DNA from: CAYOHP01 sp964403795 [NCBI: uncultured bacterium]
Lineage (GTDB): Bacteria > Muiribacteriota > UBA6191 > CAZXTJ01
Assembly (NCBI GenBank): GCA_964403795.1
Contig: CAYOHP010000004.1
Coordinates: 1 to 64,000 of the forward strand
DNA length: 64,000 nucleotides
Direction of reading: 5' to 3'
The position numbers were made by a program, and so were the translations under genes. This document shows positions 30,993-40,221 of the stretch, in pieces. The notes under the pieces were generated by a model. It had not been told where the DNA came from. It saw only the letters and a list, made by a program, of their open reading frames with translations, and did no database searches. Position 1 is the stretch's first letter. Each line of letters starts with the position of its first letter.

Positions 30993-32243
30993 CTGCGCCC
31001 GCTCCGCATCCTGCACACCGCCGACCTGCACCTGGACAGCCCGCTCCGGGGCGTCGCCGAGCGCGACGACCGGCTGGCCAGGAAGGTCGAGGCCGCCACC
31101 TTCGAGACCGCCGAACGCATCTTCTCCCGGGCCGAGGACGAAGCGGTCGACCTGGTGCTGGTGGCCGGCGACGTCTTCGACGAGGAGACCCGGAGCCTGA
31201 AGGCCCGGCTCTGGTTCCGGGCCCGCCTGGAACGCCTGGCGGCCCGCGGCATCCGGAGCTTCGTGGTCTTCGGGAACCATGACCATGCCGGCCTGTGGAG
31301 CGGGTTCGGGGCCTTCGCCCCCGGGGTCCACGTGTTCCCGGGCGATCGGGTCGGCACCGTGGAGCTCGACCTCGAGGGGGTCGGTCCGGTACGCATCCAC
31401 GGTCGGAGCTACCCGCGCCGCGAGGTGCGGGAGAACCTGGTGACCGAGTTCCCCGAGGCGCGGGGCGGCGCCCTCGAGATCGGGCTGCTGCACGCCAATG
31501 TCGGAGGCGCGGAGGGCCATGAGGCCTACGCGCCCTGCGGGATCGAGGACCTCGCCGCCAAGGGCTACGACTTCTGGGCGCTCGGCCATGTGCACCGGCG
31601 CACGGTGCTCCGGGATGCGGGTCCGCTGGTCGTCTACCCGGGCAATCCCCAGGGACGTCACGCCGGCGAGCGCGGTCCGCGGGGCTTCGCCTGGATCGAG
31701 CTCGGGGGCGGGCGGCCCGCCGCGGTCCGCTTCGAGGATGCCGACACGGTGCGCTTCGACGAGCTCGGTATCGACCTCACCGGGGTCTCCACCCTGGTCG
31801 AACTCGCCGACCTCTCGGCCCGGGTGCTCGAGGTGGCCCGGGTCGAGGGTCCCGAGGTGCTCGCCCTGCGGCTCCGGCTCGAGGGGGCGACGCCGCTCGA
31901 TCACCTGCTGCGCCGGCCCGGCGCCCTCGATGAGCTCTCCGAGTCGCTCGTCTCCGGGGTCCCGGGCATCGTGCTCCTGGGGATCCGGCTCCGTACCCGG
32001 CCCCCCGAGAGCCGGGAGGAACTCGCCGAGGGGGAGGGCTTCGTCTCCGAACTGGTCCGGGAGCGCGACCGGTTGCGCTCCGACCCGGAGGCGGTCGCCG
32101 AACTCTCCGCGGTCCTCGACGAACTCTGGGCCGACCCGCGGTACCGAAGGGTCCTCGAACCGCCTTCCCCGGGTCTGGTCTCCGATTGGCTCGACGAGGC
32201 CGAGGGCTGCCTGCTCGACCGGCTGCGGCCGGAGCCGCCATGA
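30993..32243 (+). CDS. SbcD/YhaO-like (Mre11-type) exonuclease subunit
   Basis: A calcineurin-like DNA repair nuclease that works with the SbcC/YhaN-like ATPase encoded next. Phosphodiesterase motifs are all present: HTADLHLDSPL, VAGDVFDEETRS, FGNHDHAG, LHANVGG and LGHVHRR. LHLDSPL and the 416-residue length resemble YhaO more than classical SbcD. No ATG, GTG or TTG lies in frame between the tRNA and the first motif. The best start is CTG at 30993, five bases after GGGGAGG; N-terminal sequence LRPLRILHTADLH begins right there. The stop overlaps the start of the next gene (ATGA). Confidence 0.9.
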   Translation: MRPLRILHTADLHLDSPLRGVAERDDRLARKVEAATFETAERIFSRAEDEAVDLVLVAGDVFDEETRSLKARLWFRARLERLAARGIRSFVVFGNHDHAGLWSGFGAFAPGVHVFPGDRVGTVELDLEGVGPVRIHGRSYPRREVRENLVTEFPEARGGALEIGLLHANVGGAEGHEAYAPCGIEDLAAKGYDFWALGHVHRRTVLRDAGPLVVYPGNPQGRHAGERGPRGFAWIELGGGRPAAVRFEDADTVRFDELGIDLTGVSTLVELADLSARVLEVARVEGPEVLALRLRLEGATPLDHLLRRPGALDELSESLVSGVPGIVLLGIRLRTRPPESREELAEGEGFVSELVRERDRLRSDPEAVAELSAVLDELWADPRYRRVLEPPSPGLVSDWLDEAEGCLLDRLRPEPP

Positions 32244-35098
32244 GGATCGAGGCCATCGAGGTCGACCGCTTCGGGGTGCTCGAGGGGCTCGACCTCCGCG
32301 ACCTCCCGGGCGGGCTGAACCTGGTGGTCGGCCCGAACGAGGCCGGCAAGTCGAGCCTGCTCGCTTTCGTGGTGCGCATGCTCTTCGGCTTCCCCGACGC
32401 CCGTGCCCGGGACGAGCGTCGCTTCGGCCAGGACGAGGCCGGTCGCGAGTTCGGGGGAAGGCTGGTGGCGCGCACCCGGGCCGGCGAGGCACTGGTCCTG
32501 GAGCGGCATCCCAAGGCGGCGCGCACCCGCCGGTTCCGGGCCGAGCTGGAGGGACGGGCGGTCTCCGAGTCCGAGCTGGCCCGCCTGGTGGGCACCGGGC
32601 GGGAGGTCTTCCAGGCGGTGTTCGCGGTCGACCTGGGGCGGCTCGTCGACCTGTCTCGGGAAGCGGCGGTCGAGGAGGTGTTCGCGGCCGGACTGGCGGT
32701 GGGCCGCTCGCCGGTGGCGCTGGAGGCGGAGCTGGCCGCCGAGGCGGGCGATCTCTTCCTGGCCAGGGGACGCAAGCAGAAACTCCACGAGCTGCGCCGG
32801 CGCCTCGACGAGGTGGTCTCCGATCTGGCCGATCTCTCGGGTCGGGATCGGGAGTGGAGCGAGGCCCAGGCCGAGGCGATCGAACTGGAGCGCCAGGCCG
32901 GCCGGCTGGCCGAGGCGGTGGAAGCGGAGCGCCGGGCGCGCGACCACGCCGCCCGGATGGTGGAGCTGGTCGAACCCTGGGCCGAATGGACGGCGGCCCG
33001 CTCCGAGGCCGAGCGGCGCGTCGCCGAGGGGGCACTCGCGGGTGCTGCGGCCGAGGGCCTGGCGGGCCTCGTCGGGGAGCTGCCGGGGTGGCGGGAGCGG
33101 GAGGGGGAGGTGGCGCGCCTTCGGGGCGAGGCCGAGGCCGGGCGCCAGGAACTCGCGGCGGTGCTGGCCGGATCGCGCTGGGGCCGGGAAGCCATGGGGG
33201 CCGGGGAGCCGGGTCCCGAGGCGCCCCAGCGCCTCGAGGCCGCGGCGGCCCGGATCGCCGAGGCGGAGCTGGCGGCCGAACGGGCCGAGGAACGGGCCCA
33301 GGGGGTCAGAGCCCAGCTCCGGAGCGAGCGGCAGGCCGAGGACGCCCTGGCCGCCGGGGTGGCGGGGAGCTGGACCGGCTCGCTGGATCCGGGGGCGATC
33401 CGGGTCCGGGTCGAGACCCTGCGCCGGCTGGAACGGGCCGAGGCGGCACTCGCCGGGGTGGAGGCCGAACTGGAGCGGGAGAGCTCTTTCAGGGCAGCCC
33501 TGGAAGCCGAGCGCCACGAGGTGGTGGCCCGGGCCGCCGAGGAGTGGGCGCCGGTCTCGCCCTGGGTGGATGTCGGCTTGCTCGCCGCTTTCGGCGGGAG
33601 CGCGGTGGCCGCCACCTTGCTGATGGGCGGGATGGCGGGTGCCGGCGTGGCGCTGGCCGCCGCCCTGGGCCTGTCGGCCCGGGCCGCCCAGCGGGAGTCC
33701 GGGAGGCGTCGCCGGGGCCTGGAGCGGGAGGCGGAACGGCTGGCGGCCGAGCTCGCCGAGGTCTCCCGCAAGGTGGCGACCACCGCCCCCCGCCGGGCCG
33801 AGCTCCAGAAGGAGGTCTCGGAGTCCCTGAGGGCCCTCGGCCCCTTCGAGGTGACGGGCGCCGGGGTCGATCGCGCCGAGGAGCTGTCCCGGGCCGAGAC
33901 CGTGCTCGACGCCGCCCTGCGACTGGCCGAGCGCAGCCGGCGCCGGATCGAGCTGGAGGCGGCCCTGGCCGAGGCGGTCGCCGAGTGCGGGCGGGCCGAA
34001 GCGCGGGTGGAGGCCCGGGAAGCCGAGTGGCAGGAGCTGGTCCGGGACCTCGGCCTGCCGCCCGAGGTCCGACCCGCTTCGGCCTCCGACGCCATGTGGC
34101 GCCAGCGCGAGGTGGCCCGCCTGGAGTCCGAGAGCCGGCGCATCGAGGTCCGTCTCGGGATCCTGGAGGCGGAGCTCGCCGGCCTTCGCACCCGGGCGAC
34201 CGGGCTGATCGGCGACGAGGAGCCCGTGGGGCCGGGACGGATCGCCGAGCTCGCCAGGATCTCGGGCGAGGCGGAGGCCGCCACCCGGCGGGCGGAGGCC
34301 GCCCTCGAGCGGATCCGGCGCCGGGTGGGAGCGGCGCTGCCCGAAGTGCTCGCCGAGCTCGAGCGGGCCGACGGGATGGCGCTCGAGGAGGCGGTGGCGG
34401 CCGCCGACCGCCGGATCGAGAAGCTCGAATCCGAGCGGGACGCCTGCCTGGAGGCCCTCGGCAAGGCCCGGGCCCGGCGCGACGAGCTGGCCGGCGACGG
34501 AGGCAGGGCGTCCCTGCTGGCCGAGCGCGAGGCGATCACCGCCCGGGTCCGCCAGGAGGCATCCCGCTGGGCCGTGCTGCGGTTGGCCGGTGCGCTCTCG
34601 GAGCGGGTCCGACGTCGCTTCGAGCGCGAGCGCCAGCCCGAGGTCGTCAAGGAGAGCGCCCGGTTGTTCGCGACCATGACGGGCGGCCGGTACCCCGACC
34701 TGCACTGGGATCCCTTCGCCCGGGAACTCTCGGTCGAGGACGACGCGGGAGGACGGGTGGATCCCCGCGACCTCTCCCGGGGTACCGTCGAACTCCTCTA
34801 CCTGGCGCACCGCCTGGGCCTGGTCCGCGAGCTCGCCCGCAGCCGGTCCCTGGTACTCCCGGTGCTGCTCGACGACCTGGCGGTGAACTTCGACCCGACC
34901 CGCACCGCGGCCCTGGCCCGGGCCCTCTCCGACCTGGCCGCCACCCACCAGGTGGTGTTCTTCACCTGCCACCCCTGGGTCGAGGCGGTCTTCGCCGAGA
35001 ACGTGCCCGGCCTGAACCGCATCCCGCTGGCGGCAGGCGAGCTCCGGTCCGGAGGGGTGGCCGCCCCCGGGGCGCAGCCGATCGTTCCCCAGGGGTGA
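32240..35098 (+). CDS. YhaN/SbcC-like (Rad50-type) ATPase with mid-protein membrane segments
   Basis: A 952-residue SMC-like ATPase partner of the preceding nuclease. Walker A is GPNEAGKSSLL at residues 31-41. A very long coiled coil follows. The C-terminal lobe has DLSRGTVELLYLAHRLGL (ABC-type signature region) and VLLDDLAVNFD (Walker B and D-loop, with Asp after Asp). Around residue 440-475 lie two hydrophobic stretches (VGLLAAFGGSAVAATLL and AGVALAAALGL), a feature of the YhaN branch rather than SbcC. It probably acts at DNA ends near the membrane. Its start overlaps the upstream stop, so the two are translationally coupled. Confidence 0.9.
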   Translation: MRIEAIEVDRFGVLEGLDLRDLPGGLNLVVGPNEAGKSSLLAFVVRMLFGFPDARARDERRFGQDEAGREFGGRLVARTRAGEALVLERHPKAARTRRFRAELEGRAVSESELARLVGTGREVFQAVFAVDLGRLVDLSREAAVEEVFAAGLAVGRSPVALEAELAAEAGDLFLARGRKQKLHELRRRLDEVVSDLADLSGRDREWSEAQAEAIELERQAGRLAEAVEAERRARDHAARMVELVEPWAEWTAARSEAERRVAEGALAGAAAEGLAGLVGELPGWREREGEVARLRGEAEAGRQELAAVLAGSRWGREAMGAGEPGPEAPQRLEAAAARIAEAELAAERAEERAQGVRAQLRSERQAEDALAAGVAGSWTGSLDPGAIRVRVETLRRLERAEAALAGVEAELERESSFRAALEAERHEVVARAAEEWAPVSPWVDVGLLAAFGGSAVAATLLMGGMAGAGVALAAALGLSARAAQRESGRRRRGLEREAERLAAELAEVSRKVATTAPRRAELQKEVSESLRALGPFEVTGAGVDRAEELSRAETVLDAALRLAERSRRRIELEAALAEAVAECGRAEARVEAREAEWQELVRDLGLPPEVRPASASDAMWRQREVARLESESRRIEVRLGILEAELAGLRTRATGLIGDEEPVGPGRIAELARISGEAEAATRRAEAALERIRRRVGAALPEVLAELERADGMALEEAVAAADRRIEKLESERDACLEALGKARARRDELAGDGGRASLLAEREAITARVRQEASRWAVLRLAGALSERVRRRFERERQPEVVKESARLFATMTGGRYPDLHWDPFARELSVEDDAGGRVDPRDLSRGTVELLYLAHRLGLVRELARSRSLVLPVLLDDLAVNFDPTRTAALARALSDLAATHQVVFFTCHPWVEAVFAENVPGLNRIPLAAGELRSGGVAAPGAQPIVPQG

Positions 35099-35129
35099 GA
35101 ACGATGGGCACCGAGATCTCCACGATCTC

Positions 35130-35453
35130 TCAGTACCTCTTCATCTCCGGGTCCACCTCGTGGGCCCAGGCGTCGATCCCGCCGCTCAGGTTGAAGACCT
35201 CGGGGAAGCCTTCCCGTTCCAGCAGGAGGGCAGCGTGCATGCTGCGGACCCCGTGATGGCAGATGCAGACCACCGGCCGCTGGCGATCGACCTCCCCGAG
35301 GCGTTGGGCCAGGGTCCCGAGCGGGATGGCCAGCGAGCCTTCGAGAGCAGAGATCGCCAGCTCGCGGGGCTGGCGCACGTCGAGGAGCTGGGGTCGGGGG
35401 CGCTCCGGGTCGGAGAGCCACCGGTGGAGTTCCGAGGCGGACAGGGGGGTCAA
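35130..35453 (-). CDS. Single-domain rhodanese (sulfurtransferase)
   Basis: A 107-residue rhodanese, like GlpE-type enzymes that move sulfane sulfur to a thiol acceptor. It opens TPLSASELHRWL and contains LLDVRQPRELAISALEGSLAIPL. The active-site loop is CHHGVRS, with catalytic Cys in the CxxGxR pattern, and LSGGIDAWAHEVDP closes the domain. The frame is open far upstream, but TTG at 35453 with GGGAGGA just before it gives the natural domain start. It converges with the YhaN-like gene and is divergent from the kinase gene, 63 bases away. Confidence 0.9.
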   Translation of the reverse strand: MTPLSASELHRWLSDPERPRPQLLDVRQPRELAISALEGSLAIPLGTLAQRLGEVDRQRPVVCICHHGVRSMHAALLLEREGFPEVFNLSGGIDAWAHEVDPEMKRY

Positions 35454-35492
35454 CGGTTCCTCCCGGGTGCCAGGCTCCGAGCGTAGCCCGGG

Positions 35493-35498
35493 TACGCT
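35493..35498 (+). promoter_or_regulatory. -10-like hexamer upstream of the Ser/Thr kinase gene
   Basis: TACGCT lies 18 bases before the GTG start, with an AGGGAGGG ribosome binding site in between. No convincing -35. Confidence 0.4.
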
Positions 35499-35516
35499 GG
35501 GCTCCAGGGAGGGAAC

Positions 35517-37640
35517 GTGGACGACCTGGGCGAGGGGGCCCTTCCCGCCGAACTCCGCGGCGCCTATCGGGCCGAAGGATGGCTGGGCTCGGGGGCCATG
35601 GGCTCGGTGCTCCGGGCCCGCGACCTGAAGCTCGACCGGCCGGTCGCCATCAAGCTGCTGCGACGGGTCGACGACGCCGACATGGTAGAGCGCTTCCGCC
35701 GCGAGGCACGCTGTCTCTCCCGGGTGACCCATCCCCATGTACTCCGCCTCTACGACTGGGGGATCGGCGGCTCCCAGCCCTATCTGGTCACCGAGCTGCT
35801 CGAGGGAGCCAGCCTGGCCGGAGCGGATCTCCCGGGGGGCCCGCTCCCGTACCTGCTGCCGATCGCCGAGGCACTGGAGGCGGTGCACGCGGCCGGGCTG
35901 GTCCATCGCGACGTGAAACCCGACAACGTGGTCCGACGCGGCGATGGCAGCCCGGTGCTGGTCGACTTCGGCCTGGTGGCGGCGCCCGGCTCCACCCGCC
36001 TGACCCGGACCGGGGATCTGGTCGGCACGGTCGCCTACCTGGCGCCGGAGGTGCTCGCGGGAGGGAACCCCACTCCGGCCGCCGACTTCTTCGCCTGGGG
36101 TGCGACCCTGTTCGTGCTGCTCGAGGGGCGGACGCCGTTCTCGCCCTATGCGCTGATCGAGGCCTCCGAGGGCAGGGGCTACCCCGAGCCGAGCTTCCAG
36201 GTCCGGGCGAGCGAATCGCCGGAGGCCGAACTGGTACGCCGGTGCATGGATCCTGACCCCCGTCGCCGCCCCGCCTCCCGGGCCGACTGCGAAGCCGTGC
36301 TGGCGGCACCGGTACCGCCCCGGCCCGTGCCTTCGGCCGCGCCTCGTGCCGCGCCCGGGCACGCAGCCGGATCCCTCTCCTCGAGCAGCGCAGGCCGACG
36401 GTCCGGACTGGCCTCCCGGGTCGGGTCCCCGCCCCCCGCGCCGATGGCTCCCCGGGTCCTGGCTGCCGTGGGGCTGGCCGGGTTGCTGGCGTCGGGAACC
36501 TGGTGGGCGAGCCGGCCGGCGGATCCCGGAGCGGCTCCGGGAAGCGCGTCGGCGGGAGCTCCGTCCCCTCCGCCCGCGACCAGGGACGCACCGTCCGCTC
36601 CGGTGGGGGCCCTCGGATCGTCGCAGGTCGCGCTCGCTCCGCCCGGAGTCGATGCCGACCCCGGCCCCGGGCCGGGGAGCCAGGAGCCCGAACCCAGGGC
36701 CGACTCCGGGAACCTCGCCGGGAACGTCTTCGCCTGGTTCGGGGCCGAGGAGGGCTTCGGCTCGCTCGCCTTCGCCTCCGACGGGAGCCTGGTGGTGCCG
36801 GGGCCCGGTCGCCGGGCCCGGCGCCTCGATCTCGCGGTGTCGGCCGCCGCCGGCCCGCCCTTCCCGCACCCGGATCCGGTGCAATGCGTGGCTGCCGCGC
36901 CCGGAGGCGCCTGGGTGGCGCTCGGGGGCTGGGGCGGCACCATCACCCTCCATGCCGGCGACCGTCCCGCCGAGGTGGCGCGTCGGGACGTCCACCGGGG
37001 CACGGTCTACGGCCTGGCCTTTTCCGGTGACGGTCGCACCCTCTACTCGGTCGGGCACGACGGTGCCGTCCAGGCCAGCCGGATCCCGGACCTCGAGCCG
37101 CAGGCCGAGATCGGGCACCACCAGGCCGCGGCCATGTACGTGGCGGTGGCTCCCGGGGACCGGGCCCTGGTGACCGCCGGCTTCGACGACCGGCTCGCCG
37201 GGTGGGGTCTGGCTCCGGCCGGGGTCCGGTTCGCGGTCGGTCCCCCGGAGGGTTCGGCGATGAGTCCCGTGTTCTCGGGCGACGGCCGGGTCCTCCTGGT
37301 CGGCAACCGGGATGGCAGGGTCCGGCGGATCGAGCCGGGGACCGGCAAGGTGCTCGCGGTGCTGGCCATGCACGAGGGCAACGCCTCGTCGGTGGCGCTC
37401 GACCGGGCCGGTGCCAGGGCCGTCTCGGGCGGCTGGGACCAGAAGGTGCGCCTGCTCGACCTCGCGGCCGGCACCGACAGGGAAGTGGCCGACGTGGGAG
37501 CCTGGGTGAGGGCGGTCGCGTTCGTTCCCGGGGACCGGGAGGTCGTGGCCCTCGATCGCCACGGGGCGGTGCATGTCCTCCCGTTGGGGGAAGGCACCCA
37601 GCAGCGCCTGCCGTCCGATCTGGGCGTCGACGACGAGTAG
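35517..37640 (+). CDS. Membrane Ser/Thr protein kinase with WD40-like exterior domain
   Basis: A 707-residue Hanks-type kinase. The kinase domain fills residues about 15-270: Gly loop GSGAMGSVLRA at 25-34, Lys46 in AIKLLRR, Glu63, HRDVKPDN at 130-137, VDFGL at 149-153 and APEVL. All catalytic residues are intact. A Pro/Ala-rich linker leads to one membrane segment (about 313-330), another Pro-rich stretch, and a C-terminal beta-propeller-like domain with repeats such as VYGLAFSGDGRTLYSVGHDGAV and ASSVALDRAGARAVSGGWDQKVRLLDL. The propeller would lie outside the inner membrane as a sensor. Start GTG at 35517 follows AGGGAGGG. Substrates unknown; the pilin-like set begins 62 bases downstream with its own promoter. 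Confidence 0.92.
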   Translation: MDDLGEGALPAELRGAYRAEGWLGSGAMGSVLRARDLKLDRPVAIKLLRRVDDADMVERFRREARCLSRVTHPHVLRLYDWGIGGSQPYLVTELLEGASLAGADLPGGPLPYLLPIAEALEAVHAAGLVHRDVKPDNVVRRGDGSPVLVDFGLVAAPGSTRLTRTGDLVGTVAYLAPEVLAGGNPTPAADFFAWGATLFVLLEGRTPFSPYALIEASEGRGYPEPSFQVRASESPEAELVRRCMDPDPRRRPASRADCEAVLAAPVPPRPVPSAAPRAAPGHAAGSLSSSSAGRRSGLASRVGSPPPAPMAPRVLAAVGLAGLLASGTWWASRPADPGAAPGSASAGAPSPPPATRDAPSAPVGALGSSQVALAPPGVDADPGPGPGSQEPEPRADSGNLAGNVFAWFGAEEGFGSLAFASDGSLVVPGPGRRARRLDLAVSAAAGPPFPHPDPVQCVAAAPGGAWVALGGWGGTITLHAGDRPAEVARRDVHRGTVYGLAFSGDGRTLYSVGHDGAVQASRIPDLEPQAEIGHHQAAAMYVAVAPGDRALVTAGFDDRLAGWGLAPAGVRFAVGPPEGSAMSPVFSGDGRVLLVGNRDGRVRRIEPGTGKVLAVLAMHEGNASSVALDRAGARAVSGGWDQKVRLLDLAAGTDREVADVGAWVRAVAFVPGDREVVALDRHGAVHVLPLGEGTQQRLPSDLGVDDE

Positions 37641-37650
37641 CCCGTCCGGG

Positions 37651-37679
37651 TTGGGTCGCGGACCTGCTCTGTGTACTCT
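37651..37679 (+). promoter_or_regulatory. Promoter of prepilin set A
   Basis: TTGGGT (37651-37656) and TACTCT (37674-37679) are 17 bases apart, between the kinase stop and the GTG at 37702. A start near 37686 would leave the GGGAG ribosome binding site in a short leader. Confidence 0.6.
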
Positions 37680-37701
37680 GGCACCGGCGTCGGGAGATCG
37701 G

Positions 37702-39717
37702 GTGAGCAGAGCCCCTCGGAGCGGGATGGCGTTGCCGCTCCTCATCTTCCTGGGACTCGTCCTCGGAGGGGTCCTCTACGCGGTCAACACCGTGGTCTCC
37801 GGCTACCGGGACCAGTCGACGCTGCTCCGTGACGGCGAGCTCGCCTTCCATGCGGCCCGCAGCGCCGCCGGCCTGGGCGAGCGCTCCCTCGAGAACCTGC
37901 TGGCCGGGCCTCCTCCCGCCGCCGGTCGCGGTCGGGACCTCTACCAGCTCCTCACGGCCACCCGCCCGACGGATCTCGACGGCGGCGAGGACGAACTCGA
38001 GATCCCCTACCTGGCCCAGATCCTCCCCGAGGGCGTGACCGGGAGCGTCAAGGTGTTGGTGCGTTTCCTGGAGGTCAGACCCCTGGGCGGGCCGCGCCCG
38101 CCGGGCTTCGCTGCCGACCCCCTGGAGAAGCGCGGCATGCTGGAGGTCGAGGCCCGGGCCGAGGTCGGTGCCGCGGTCCGCCGGGTGGTGATCCGGAGAC
38201 CGTTCCGGTCGCTCTACCGCCTGCCGCCGGTGATGGGCCGGTTCTCGCTCTACCTGGGGAGCCTGGTGGGGACCCCGGAGGCGGTGAACGGACTCACCTA
38301 TTCGCCCCGCCATGGATTGTTCCAGCGCTCGGCCTCCGGGACCCTGGGCTGGCCCATCCAGGTCTATCCCATGCCGCCCACCGGGGCCGGGGGCACGCCT
38401 CGCCAGCGCTTCGGTTCCGACGATCTGGCTCCGCTCGCCAGGGGAGGATGGGTCGGCCTCTTCGGGGACGTGCCCTGGGTGCTCCACACCACCTTCGGAC
38501 CCGGTACCGGTTCGCCCCTCGAGGAGGGCGTCCTGGTCCGGAGCTACGAGGCGATCCATCCCTCGGGCAGGTTCCCCGGCAAGTTCGAGAAGACCCGTCG
38601 CTTCGGTTTCGCCCGCAACATCCTGGAGCTCCCGATGTTCACGGGGCTGGAGTCGACGTCGGTCCCCGACACCTCCTCGCTCCTGCACCTGGCGGGGGAC
38701 GCCCGGGAGCCGATCCCTCCGGTGGTGCTGGGGCAGGTCTTCCGGCGGTATCTCACCTACTCCAAGCTGGGGGCCGCAGAGGGCGGGCCCTTCACCTCGT
38801 TGCGCGGCCTCGAGGCGAGCGCCTTCGATCCGGCCGATCCTGCCTTGGCTCCGCTCGCTCCCGGCAGCGACTTCGGGGCCTACAGCTCGGTCATGGCCCG
38901 CAGCGTGGTGGAACCCTACAACCGCAGTTACGACTATGTGGTCACCAGCGACGAGACGCTCCTCGAGGGAGGGCGCATCGAGGCCGGGACGACCCCATGG
39001 ACGCCGCCCCGGCACCTGACCGCGGTCCGGACCGACCCCTGGCTCTCGCCTCGTGGTGGGGGTCCCGACGCCTTCCTCTACCCGGATCCGGCCGGAGTGG
39101 CAGAGCCCGGTGCCAGCGGCGGGGTGGTGATCGGGACCGCTTCCGGCACCCCGCTCTGGGAGGGCGCCCCGGAGCAGATCCTGGCTGGGCTGCCCGATCT
39201 GGTGGCGGCCCGATCGGTGTGGACGATCTCCGACGCCCCCGGCGCGCCGGCCCTGCAGACCTTCGCCAGTCGTTGCTTCGACACCTCGGGCCGACTCAGG
39301 ATCGGGACCTCGGTGCATGTGAAGACCGCCAGTCTGTCCCTGGGCCCCCTCCATGTGGTCCGGGGCGGGACCCTGGCCGTGGACGGGGACCTCTACCTGA
39401 CCGGTCCCATCACCGTCGGCAGGGGCGAGGCGTTGTCCCTGGTCAGCCTCGGGGGCAACGTGGTGGTCCAGAACGAGGAGCCCATCGTGGCCGGGCTGGT
39501 GGCCTGCCGGGGCGAGGTGGTGGCCTCGGGGAGGGGTCTCGACGTCCGCGGTCTGCTGGTCTCGAGTCGCTTCGACCCGATCCGCTGGATCGGGCTCCGC
39601 GGCGCCTCGCGGATCGTCTACGACCCTCGCCAGAACCCGGCGATCGACGAGATGCGCCAGGCACAGTACCGGGTCCATCTGGGGAGCGAGCGGCGCCTGC
39701 TGCTCCTGAGGAAATAG
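37702..39717 (+). CDS. PilX-like anchored protein, prepilin set A
   Basis: The 671-residue product begins with a short basic stretch and one membrane helix (SGMALPLLIFLGLVLGGVLYAV), as in PilX/GspK-type accessory pilins, though without a clear type IV peptidase site. A long soluble part follows, with RRPFRSLYRLPPVMGRFSLYLG and RNILELPMFTGLES, and a C-terminal repeat of short beta strands (RGGTLAVDGDLYLTGPITVG ... LVSLGGNVVVQNEEP) like a beta-helix. GTG at 37702 follows GGGAG. It is paralogous along its length to the product of 57478-59559. The next gene starts one base after its stop. Confidence 0.82.
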   Translation: MSRAPRSGMALPLLIFLGLVLGGVLYAVNTVVSGYRDQSTLLRDGELAFHAARSAAGLGERSLENLLAGPPPAAGRGRDLYQLLTATRPTDLDGGEDELEIPYLAQILPEGVTGSVKVLVRFLEVRPLGGPRPPGFAADPLEKRGMLEVEARAEVGAAVRRVVIRRPFRSLYRLPPVMGRFSLYLGSLVGTPEAVNGLTYSPRHGLFQRSASGTLGWPIQVYPMPPTGAGGTPRQRFGSDDLAPLARGGWVGLFGDVPWVLHTTFGPGTGSPLEEGVLVRSYEAIHPSGRFPGKFEKTRRFGFARNILELPMFTGLESTSVPDTSSLLHLAGDAREPIPPVVLGQVFRRYLTYSKLGAAEGGPFTSLRGLEASAFDPADPALAPLAPGSDFGAYSSVMARSVVEPYNRSYDYVVTSDETLLEGGRIEAGTTPWTPPRHLTAVRTDPWLSPRGGGPDAFLYPDPAGVAEPGASGGVVIGTASGTPLWEGAPEQILAGLPDLVAARSVWTISDAPGAPALQTFASRCFDTSGRLRIGTSVHVKTASLSLGPLHVVRGGTLAVDGDLYLTGPITVGRGEALSLVSLGGNVVVQNEEPIVAGLVACRGEVVASGRGLDVRGLLVSSRFDPIRWIGLRGASRIVYDPRQNPAIDEMRQAQYRVHLGSERRLLLLRK

Positions 39718-40221
39718 ATGGATCGCCGCGGCCTCTCGCTCCTGGAGATCGTGATCGCGGTGGTGATCCTGGCCGTGATCGGGGGGCCGATCCTCGCCAA
39801 CATGATCATGGCGAAGCGTTCGCTCCACTCTTCGACCGCCGACGTGCGGGCCGTGATCGAGGCGGGGAAACTGCTGGAGAGGCTTACCGGGCAGCCCTAT
39901 GCCCGGATCCCCACCGTCTCCGTGTCGGCCCGGGACGTCCTCGACGGGGAGGCGAAGGGTGTGCCCCGCTCGGCCTGGCGGGCTGCCTTCCCCACCGTCG
40001 AAGGGAAGTACCTCGACCTGGTCGAGCTCTTGGGGGACACCGACCCGGAGGGGCATGCTGATCACGTCTGGATCGAAACCCTCGAGGGAGATCGGCTGGG
40101 ATTCGGATGGATCCGCGCCAAGGAGATCACCGTCACCGTCGAGTACCAGGCCTCGGGACCCGACATCGACAAGCGGCGTCGCCTCTCCATGCGCACCGTG
40201 GTGGCGGAGCCGGTCCCATGA
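39718..40221 (+). CDS. Type IV prepilin-like protein (PilV-like), set A
   Basis: A 167-residue minor pilin candidate. The N-terminus RRG-LSLLEIVIAVVILAVIG has the prepilin peptidase site (Gly, then Leu, with Glu at mature position 5) and the long hydrophobic helix. The globular part contains YLDLVELLGDTDPEGHADHVW, almost the same as in the set B protein at 56954-57481. It lies directly between the PilX-like and PilW-like genes; its stop overlaps the next ATG. It is likely a tip or priming subunit of a pilus or pseudopilus. Confidence 0.9.
   Translation: MDRRGLSLLEIVIAVVILAVIGGPILANMIMAKRSLHSSTADVRAVIEAGKLLERLTGQPYARIPTVSVSARDVLDGEAKGVPRSAWRAAFPTVEGKYLDLVELLGDTDPEGHADHVWIETLEGDRLGFGWIRAKEITVTVEYQASGPDIDKRRRLSMRTVVAEPVP

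Noticed and set aside
31777-34972. Long minus-strand frames antisense to the YhaN-like gene
   Set aside because: Ser/Arg-rich or Gly/Leu-rich shadows of the coiled-coil coding sequence.
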